46,616 nt of DNA from DATKRB01 sp036501425 (GTDB taxonomy: Bacteria; Actinomycetota; Acidimicrobiia; Acidimicrobiales; RAAP-2): positions 1-46,616 of the forward strand of contig DASYAI010000027.1 in NCBI GenBank assembly GCA_036501425.1, written 5' to 3'. This document shows, in pieces, positions 41,178-46,616 of this stretch (positions within the stretch are counted from its first letter, which is position 1; each line of letters starts with the position of its first letter). A model generated the notes under the pieces. It saw only the letters and a list, made by a program, of their open reading frames with translations, had not been told where the DNA came from and ran no database searches. The position numbers were made by a program, and so were the translations under genes.

Positions 41178-41786
41178 TCAACGGGGCCCGAAGCCGCGCT
41201 CGAGGCACTCGAAGGCCTCCACGAAGAGCGCGCCGAGGTCGGTGGTGCCGTTGGAGGCCAGGTAGCGGTTGACCGCCACCGCGTTGACCCCGATCACCGC
41301 CGAGCTCATGGCGTCGGGCCGCACGTCGACCTCGGGGTCGACCCCCAGCCAGTCGGCGAAGACCCGCCGCAGCGCCCTCATCAGCCGCTGACGGCCCTCT
41401 TCGGAGGCCCGGGCCTCGACGTCGGGCGCCGTGGCGATCGCCCGTCGCCACAGGACGAAGGGCGCCAGGTCAGCCGCCTCCTCGGTCAGCTGGATGAAGA
41501 CGTCGCGGATCTCTCGCAACGGGGATCGTGGGCGCCCGAGCTTCTCGAGCCGGTCGATGATCATCCGGTCCATCATGGCCCTGGGCATGAGGAGGACGTC
41601 CTGTTTGGACGGGAAGTAGCGGTGGAAGGTGCGGGCGGACACGCCGCCGGCGGCGGCGATCTCCTCGACGCTGACGTTGGCGTATCCCGCCAGGACGAAC
41701 AGCTCGTGCGCCACCTGAGCCAGCCGATCCGTCGTGTCCCGACGGCGGATGTCCCATCCCGAGCTCGTCCGAGTCGCCACGTTCAT
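41178..41786 (-). CDS. TetR/AcrR family transcriptional regulator
   Basis: This 202-residue regulator has an N-terminal helix-turn-helix: VAHELFVLAGYANVSVEEIAAAGGVSARTFHRYFPSKQDVL (residues about 25-65). The remaining helices form a ligand-binding dimerisation domain with DDW-like FADWLGVDPEV near 150. It lies downstream of livF on the same strand and 13 bases from the convergent hydrolase gene. It probably regulates the hydrolase, MMPL or liv genes, but I saw no clear operator. Confidence 0.92.
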   Translation of the reverse strand: MNVATRTSSGWDIRRRDTTDRLAQVAHELFVLAGYANVSVEEIAAAGGVSARTFHRYFPSKQDVLLMPRAMMDRMIIDRLEKLGRPRSPLREIRDVFIQLTEEAADLAPFVLWRRAIATAPDVEARASEEGRQRLMRALRRVFADWLGVDPEVDVRPDAMSSAVIGVNAVAVNRYLASNGTTDLGALFVEAFECLERGFGPR

Positions 41787-41925
41787 ACCCCGAGGGTACA
41801 TGGGCCGCGACACCCGCGTTCCGAGCGATCGTCCAGGCGTCCAGATCGCCCGAACCCCACGATCGTCCGATCGCGGCGAGCAGGCCGCCCGGCGCCACGG
41901 CACCCGGCGGCGGCCGACGACCGCC

Positions 41926-42753
41926 CTAGGGGCCGGTTGCCGGGCTGAGGGGGTCGGCGCCCGCCTCGGCTCCGGCGTCGCCGAGGTACTGGTTGAGCAC
42001 CTCCGAGCCGGCCTGCGAAGCCGGGCCCGTCCACCCGACGGCTCCCCTGGTGAGGATGACGCAGTGGTCGGCGAACGCCAGGGCCCGGTGGATGAACTGC
42101 TCGATCAAGATGATCGAGATCCCGATCGAACGGGCCCGCTCGAGGCTGGAGAAGACCTGGTCGACCATGAGCGGCGCCAGGCCGAGCGACATCTCGTCGG
42201 CGATGATGAGTTGCGGGCCGACCGACAGCGCCCGCGCCATGGCGAGCATCTGCTGCTCCCCACCCGACAGGCTGCCGGCCCGCTGCCCCTGACGAGCCCC
42301 GAGCACCGGGAACAACTCGATGGCCCGGTCGATCGCCGCCTGGCGCGCCGAACGGCCGCTGAGCTGCCGGGTCGCCATCCGCAGGTTGTCGATGACCGAC
42401 AGACCCGGAAAGATGCCGCGGCCCTCGGGGATGTAGGTCAACCCCGCCTGACGCACCTTGTGGGGCGCCAGGCCGGTGATGTCCCGGTCCCCGAAGATCA
42501 CGTGCCCCGAGGCCACCGGCACCAGGCCCGAGATCGAGCGGCCGAGCGTGCTCTTTCCGGCCCCGTTGGGGCCGAGCACGGCCAGCACGTGGCCGGGTTC
42601 GACGTGGAGGTTGACCCCGAAGAGCGCCTGCGAGAGGCCGTAACGGACGTGAAGGTCCTCGACGACGAGCTTGCCCCCGCCGCTGGCGGTCTGGTCGTTC
42701 ACCGTCGTCCGTTCGTTCGGGTTGGTCCCGTTGGTGCCGTTGGTCGAGCTCAT
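41926..42753 (-). CDS. livF: Branched-chain amino-acid-type ABC transporter ATP-binding protein LivF
   Basis: This 275-residue ABC ATPase has Walker A GPNGAGKST (near 63), Q-loop region IPEGRGIFP, signature LSGGEQQML (near 163) and Walker B LIIADEMSLGLAP. The Walker B sequence has Met in place of the usual Pro after the Glu. An Asn/Gly/Thr-rich N-terminal tail (NGTNGTN) precedes the domain. It pairs with LivG for import of branched-chain amino acids or other small organic anions. ATGA overlaps the livG stop. Confidence 0.95.
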   Translation of the reverse strand: MSSTNGTNGTNPNERTTVNDQTASGGGKLVVEDLHVRYGLSQALFGVNLHVEPGHVLAVLGPNGAGKSTLGRSISGLVPVASGHVIFGDRDITGLAPHKVRQAGLTYIPEGRGIFPGLSVIDNLRMATRQLSGRSARQAAIDRAIELFPVLGARQGQRAGSLSGGEQQMLAMARALSVGPQLIIADEMSLGLAPLMVDQVFSSLERARSIGISIILIEQFIHRALAFADHCVILTRGAVGWTGPASQAGSEVLNQYLGDAGAEAGADPLSPATGP

Positions 42754-43610
42754 GAGTGGTGCTCCGGTGGCTGGGAGAGGTCGCTGCGGGCGGCCACCTC
42801 TTCGTCACCCAGGTACGCGGCCCGTACCTGGGGGTCGTTGCGAATGGCGTCGGGTGGGCCCTGTGCGATGAGCACCCCGAAATCCAACACGTAGATGTAG
42901 CTCGAGAGGCTGAGCACCATGCCCACGTCGTGCTCGACCAGCAGCAGCGAGACGCCCTCCTCGGCCACCGTGCGGCGCAGGGCGTCGGCCAGCCGCTCGG
43001 CCTCGTGGCGGTCCAACCCGGACAGTGGCTCGTCCATCAGCACCAGCTGCGGCGAAGCAGCCAGCGACCGGCCCACCTCGAGCAGGCGGCTGGTACCGAG
43101 GGGCAAGGCGTTCGCCAGCTGGTGGCCCACGTCGGTGAGCGACAGCAGCTCGAGCAGCCCGTCCACCCGCTCGTTCTCGGCGTCCTCGGGGCGCCGCAGG
43201 CTCGCCAGCGTGAACACGTCCTTCCACAGCCGCTCCGGATAGTGCCGCACCCGGTACGCCAGCACCAGGTGCTCGCGAACCGTCAGGCCCATGAACAGCT
43301 CGGGCTGCTGGAAGGTGCGCGCCAGCCCGAGCCGGGCTCGTGCCTGCGCCGAGGCGCCGGTCACGTCCTTGTCCCGCAGCCGCACCCGGCCGGTGTTGGG
43401 CCGCAACAGGCCCGACAGGACTCCGAAGAGCGTGCTCTTTCCTGCGCCGTTGGGTCCTACCAGCCCGATGATGCTGGCCCTCGGGACCTCGATGCTCACG
43501 TCGGCCAGAGCCCGCAGACCCCCGAACCTGACCGTCACGTCGCTGGCCACCAGCAACGGGCCGGTCTCGGTGGACTCACGGCTCAACGCCGCCTCGGTGA
43601 TGCTCACCAT
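42750..43610 (-). CDS. livG: Branched-chain amino-acid-type ABC transporter ATP-binding protein LivG
   Basis: This 286-residue ABC ATPase has VRFGGLRALADVS, Walker A GPNGAGKST (near 56), FQQPELFMGLTV (near 101), a signature-like region ALPLGTSRLLEVGRSL (near 172) and Walker B LVLMDEPLSGLD. The usual LivG signature LPYGxQR is altered to LPLGTSR. Downstream livF overlaps by 4 bases. Together with the fused permease it forms an import system; no substrate-binding protein is visible in the window. Confidence 0.93.
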   Translation of the reverse strand: MVSITEAALSRESTETGPLLVASDVTVRFGGLRALADVSIEVPRASIIGLVGPNGAGKSTLFGVLSGLLRPNTGRVRLRDKDVTGASAQARARLGLARTFQQPELFMGLTVREHLVLAYRVRHYPERLWKDVFTLASLRRPEDAENERVDGLLELLSLTDVGHQLANALPLGTSRLLEVGRSLAASPQLVLMDEPLSGLDRHEAERLADALRRTVAEEGVSLLLVEHDVGMVLSLSSYIYVLDFGVLIAQGPPDAIRNDPQVRAAYLGDEEVAARSDLSQPPEHHS

Positions 43611-43688
43611 TTCCCCCCCATCTCGAACAGACCCTCTCCGACCCTCTCCGGACTGCTCCCGAGGCTGCGGATGTCGGTCACGTGACGC

Positions 43689-45857
43689 CTACCGGGACAG
43701 CCCGTGGACCGGCTCGCGCTCCACCCCGCTCGTCACGCCATCGGGCGAGAGCAACCGGGGATCGGCCACGGACGTCTTGCCCCGAGTGACCACGCCAACG
43801 TAACCAACCACCGCGTTCTGGAGCACGAAGCTGATCAGCAACCAGAGCCACCAGAGGTCTCGCACGGTGATGATGAGCACCACGAAGAGCACCAGATAGG
43901 CGGCTCCGCCGACACGCATCACCTGGTAGGTCGCTGGTCGCATCTCTCGTAGCTTGGCGAACATTGCCTGGACCTGGCGGGCCTGGATGGTGAGCGTGCC
44001 CTCGGGGAACTTCACGATGGCCACCGCGCCGAGGCCGAACAGGATCGGCACCACGTTGCCGAAGGCTTTTGGCAGGTAGACGAGGGCGATCCCGGCGAAG
44101 AGCGTCTGGGACAGGCCGGCCAACAACGCCGCCGCGTTGGAGCGGATGCCCTGAAGGACCAGCACCGCCAGCCACACCTCGCCACCCAGGGTCGAGTAGT
44201 TGCTCGGCAGGGCCACGCCCAGGGTGATGGCGAGCAGGCCGCCACCGATGCCGGCGACGAAGGCGGCGATCGCGGCCACCAACAGCTTCATCTGCAGCAC
44301 GTTGATGCCGATGGTCCTCGAGCCGGCGCTGCTGAAGCGCACCGCGCTCATGCCCAGGCCCGTGGTCGATCTTCGGAGGTTGACGATGATCACCGCGACG
44401 ATGGCGAAGACCACGATCCCCAGATAGGTGAGTGCCCGGCCCGTCCCGGTGAAGTTGGGCGGGTTCACGTTCACCCCCAGCCCGTTGTTGTTGAAGATCT
44501 GCCGGGTGAACACCAGGTCGTCGACCAGCAGCCCGAAGGTCAAGGTGACCAGGGCGACGTAGAGGTCGCCCATGCGGATCGTGAGCAGGCCGATGACGAC
44601 CCCGAAGGGCACGGCGATGATCCCGCCGATCAGCACCGACAGGAGGATCGGGAGATGGTGGTCCTGCGCCAGCAGGGCGGCACCCATCCCTCCGCCGCCG
44701 GCGAACGTGGCCTGACAGAGCCAGATCATGCCGCCTTCACCGGTGACCAGCGTGAAGGACAAGAAGATGATGGCGTACGCGATGCCCTGGGCGAGCAGTC
44801 CCACCCAGAAGCCATGGAGCAGCAGGGGAACCAGACAGATCACCACGAAGGCGAAGGCCGATGGTCGCCAGCTCAAGACGTTGGCCGCCGCCCCCCCGGC
44901 CGCGGTGACGTTCTGGGCGGCACCCTGCCCCTGGGGGCGGATGGCGCGGTCGAGGGCGCCGCCGATCCCCTCCTCCTCGTTCACGCCGCCGCCCCGGACG
45001 ATGTAGATGAGGAGCGACACCGCGATCACGATGAACGGGATACCGGTGATGAGGTCCGCCGTGTAGGTGCTCGCCGCCGGCAGGCTGTATTGCACCAGCG
45101 CGCTCGCGATGCCCATGCCGAGCCCCACCACGGCGGCGATGGGCATACTTCGAAGCTTTGCGGCGATCACCGCCGCGAACGCGGTCACCATCACCGTCGC
45201 CATGTCACCCGCGTCGAGGCCGATGATGGGTGCCACCAGCACGCCGGCCAGGCCGGCCAGGGTCGCGCTGACCACCCAGACGGCGGTCGACATGGTGCCC
45301 GGATTGGTCCCCGACAGCGAGGTCATCGCCGGCGAGTCCACCAGCGCTCGGACCTGCAACCCCACGTCGGTATAGCGCAGTATCACGAACCCGGCGCCCA
45401 GTAAGACGACCACGCAGGCATAGACGATGATCTGGTCCATCGTCACCGGTACCCCGAGGAACCGGAAGACGCGTACCGGCTGGGGGGCCAGTCCGGGAGC
45501 GCTCAGGATGGTCTGGTTGCCGAAGACGAGGGTGTCGGCGGGCGGCAGCGCCACCGAGACACCGATAGTCGCCATCACCTTCACCAGGGTCGACGACATC
45601 CTCAGGTAGCGGAACACCCCGAAATAGAAGAGCAGCCCGAGTGCCGGCCCGAGGACCGCGATCGATAGCAGCGCCGAGGGCAGGATCGGCCAGGTCCGCT
45701 CGGTGTTCAAGTAGTAGTAGAAGCGCGCGACGGTGTAGGCGATCGCACCGAAGCTGAAGTTCAGGACACCTGCCGACTGGTAGGTGATCACCAGCCCGCT
45801 GGCGGCGATCGCATAGATCCCCCCCAGCACCAGCCCGGCGATTATGTACTGGAGCAT
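43689..45857 (-). CDS. Fused LivH-LivM ABC transporter permease
   Basis: This 722-residue membrane protein has two permease halves. Residues 1 to about 290 match LivH (AGLVLGGIYAIAASGLVITYQSAGVLNFSFGAIA, then GLQVRALVDSPAMTSLSG). From about residue 340 to 650 it matches LivM (LLAQGIAYAIIFLSFTLVTGEGGMIWLCQATFAGGG; LRRSTTGLGMSAVRFSSAGSRTIGI near 495). A linker of about 40 residues (residues about 298-340) is Gln/Ala/Gly-rich. A further C-terminal part has extra membrane helices. In most bacteria the two are separate genes. It heads the operon with livG and livF, with 78 bases between its stop and the livG start. Confidence 0.9.
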   Translation of the reverse strand: MLQYIIAGLVLGGIYAIAASGLVITYQSAGVLNFSFGAIAYTVARFYYYLNTERTWPILPSALLSIAVLGPALGLLFYFGVFRYLRMSSTLVKVMATIGVSVALPPADTLVFGNQTILSAPGLAPQPVRVFRFLGVPVTMDQIIVYACVVVLLGAGFVILRYTDVGLQVRALVDSPAMTSLSGTNPGTMSTAVWVVSATLAGLAGVLVAPIIGLDAGDMATVMVTAFAAVIAAKLRSMPIAAVVGLGMGIASALVQYSLPAASTYTADLITGIPFIVIAVSLLIYIVRGGGVNEEEGIGGALDRAIRPQGQGAAQNVTAAGGAAANVLSWRPSAFAFVVICLVPLLLHGFWVGLLAQGIAYAIIFLSFTLVTGEGGMIWLCQATFAGGGGMGAALLAQDHHLPILLSVLIGGIIAVPFGVVIGLLTIRMGDLYVALVTLTFGLLVDDLVFTRQIFNNNGLGVNVNPPNFTGTGRALTYLGIVVFAIVAVIIVNLRRSTTGLGMSAVRFSSAGSRTIGINVLQMKLLVAAIAAFVAGIGGGLLAITLGVALPSNYSTLGGEVWLAVLVLQGIRSNAAALLAGLSQTLFAGIALVYLPKAFGNVVPILFGLGAVAIVKFPEGTLTIQARQVQAMFAKLREMRPATYQVMRVGGAAYLVLFVVLIITVRDLWWLWLLISFVLQNAVVGYVGVVTRGKTSVADPRLLSPDGVTSGVEREPVHGLSR

Positions 45858-46454
45858 GGTTCCCCCCCGCTTCCCTGTTCCACACCGACACTGCTCACTG
45901 CTGCCTGCTGGCGCCCCGGGTTCTCACCCTGAACACCGGTGCCCCACCCCGGCCGCTGCGACGCACCGGTTCGGCGCCTCACCACTGCCGCGCGGGAGGC
46001 CCCCGTCATGCTCCCAGATCCATCCATTGCCGTCCGAAGTCTTCCGTTGCGGTCTGCTGCCGGAGTCGCCGACCGGTCGTCGAATGTTCTCCGGCTCCAC
46101 AAGTACCGGACGGGCTCGCTCGCGTCAACTTCGCCCCGGCCCGTGCCCGTCCGTGGAGCCGGCCTCGCCGGCCGCCTCGTCCGGATCCGCTCAGACGGCC
46201 GTGGCGTCGTCGACCCGGCCTCCTCGCTCAGACGCACCGACGCTGTTCGCATTCCCCCCCTGTCGACGCTCCATCGGCCGTGCCCTTCGCTTCCGGCGTC
46301 ACCTGGGTCAGCTGACGTCCATCGGGGAACTGAGCGTTTCGAGCGTAACGGGTTCGCAACGCGAAGTCCATACCCGGGGTCGATACCCACGGGCACCCGG
46401 ACGGAGGCGCTATGCGTCGACGATGGAGGCCGCGTCACCGAGCGGCGTCCACCC
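45858..46454. other. Long non-coding region upstream of the liv operon
   Basis: Open frames on both strands here are Arg/Pro-rich with no family resemblance and no ribosome sites, so I treat the stretch as intergenic. On the minus strand TTGACG (46128-46123) is followed after 17 bases by TACTTG, a weak promoter candidate for the liv operon about 245 bases upstream of its ATG. The rest holds nothing I recognise. Confidence 0.5.
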
Positions 46455-46616
46455 CTAGACGACGGCGCCGCTGACCTTGGCCTCGATGATCCGCTCCTCG
46501 TCCCAGCCGAGGTCGCCCAAGATGGCGTCGGCGTCCCCGGAGAACTCGGGGGCCGGGTTCAAGGTGGGCAGGGTCCGGTCGAACTGGATCGGGGTGGCGA
46601 TGAGGGGCAGGCTCTG
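46455..46616 (-). CDS. CaiB/BaiF CoA-transferase family III protein, C-terminal 53 residues
   Basis: The frame ends in TAG at 46455 and runs off the right edge. The visible C-terminus reads SLPLIATPIQFDRT, then NPAPEFSGDADAILGDLGWDEERI and AKVSGAVV, which fits the C-terminal end of family III CoA-transferases (P...F...P...GEhtdevL.elG). These move CoA between carboxylic acids. The start and the active-site Asp lie outside the window. It is on the same strand as the liv operon but separated by 600 bases. Confidence 0.8.
   Translation of the reverse strand, partial: QSLPLIATPIQFDRTLPTLNPAPEFSGDADAILGDLGWDEERIIEAKVSGAVV

Noticed and set aside
45842..46458. Overlapping 200-codon open frames on both strands upstream of the liv operon
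   Set aside because: The composition is Arg/Pro/Ser-rich, ribosome sites are absent, and neither resembles a family.
1..46616. Insertion sequences, integrases, phage genes or CRISPR arrays
   Set aside because: I looked for transposase, integrase and Cas motifs and regularly spaced repeats, and found none.

Overview
This window is GC-rich (about 70 percent by eye) with GTG and TTG starts, overlapping stop/start codons and lineage-typical families. I read it as chromosome of a high-GC actinobacterium, most likely near the Acidimicrobiia; the lineage is an inference without a marker gene. The left edge carries the 5' part of a tRNA-Arg(UCU) gene on the minus strand.

Region 1 (about 0.3-34.2 kb) is a large exopolysaccharide locus of the Wzx/Wzy type. 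It holds an initiating polyprenyl-phosphate glycosylphosphotransferase (4491-6122), two Wzz-like co-polymerases (7330-10483), a Wzy-like polymerase (10480-11745) and a Wzx-like flippase (30625-32178). It also holds three or more glycosyltransferases, an AlgD-like sugar-nucleotide dehydrogenase, an AsnB amidotransferase, a bi-domain oxidoreductase and a heparinase II/III protein. A sugar-modification block (20.8-30.6 kb) has two C-methyltransferase paralogues, RfbF, a PIG-L deacetylase, a 2-oxoglutarate oxygenase, an RmlC-like epimerase, a methyltransferase, a pyruvyl transferase, a GT2 and an SDR epimerase. A secreted beta-helix protein closes the locus. A stand-alone ECF sigma factor (3783-4385) lies inside it.

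The locus is organised as several divergent and convergent operons. The most striking unlabelled signal is a short sequence, GTATCA (variants GTATCT, GTATCC, GTATCG), found about 30-110 bases upstream of nearly every transcription unit of the polysaccharide locus, usually in the direction of transcription. I see none upstream of the genes to its right. I propose it as a locus-wide promoter or operator element, possibly linked to the resident ECF sigma factor.

Region 2 (34.2-41.8 kb) looks like ordinary chromosome: a YpfJ-type zinc metallopeptidase lipoprotein, an aminopeptidase P, an MMPL transporter, a tannase-like hydrolase with a PKD domain, and a TetR regulator. Region 3 (41.9-46.6 kb) is a branched-chain-amino-acid-type ABC transporter (LivF, LivG and a fused LivH-LivM permease), preceded by a long non-coding stretch and the C-terminus of a CaiB/BaiF CoA-transferase at the right edge.

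Working model of the polymer: sugars are built on undecaprenyl phosphate. They probably include a hexuronate made by the AlgD-like enzyme, perhaps amidated by AsnB, and a branched or C-methylated deoxysugar from the CDP-glucose route. The repeat is decorated with pyruvate ketals, flipped, polymerised by Wzy with two kinase-dead co-polymerases, and possibly trimmed by the heparinase-like and beta-helix proteins.
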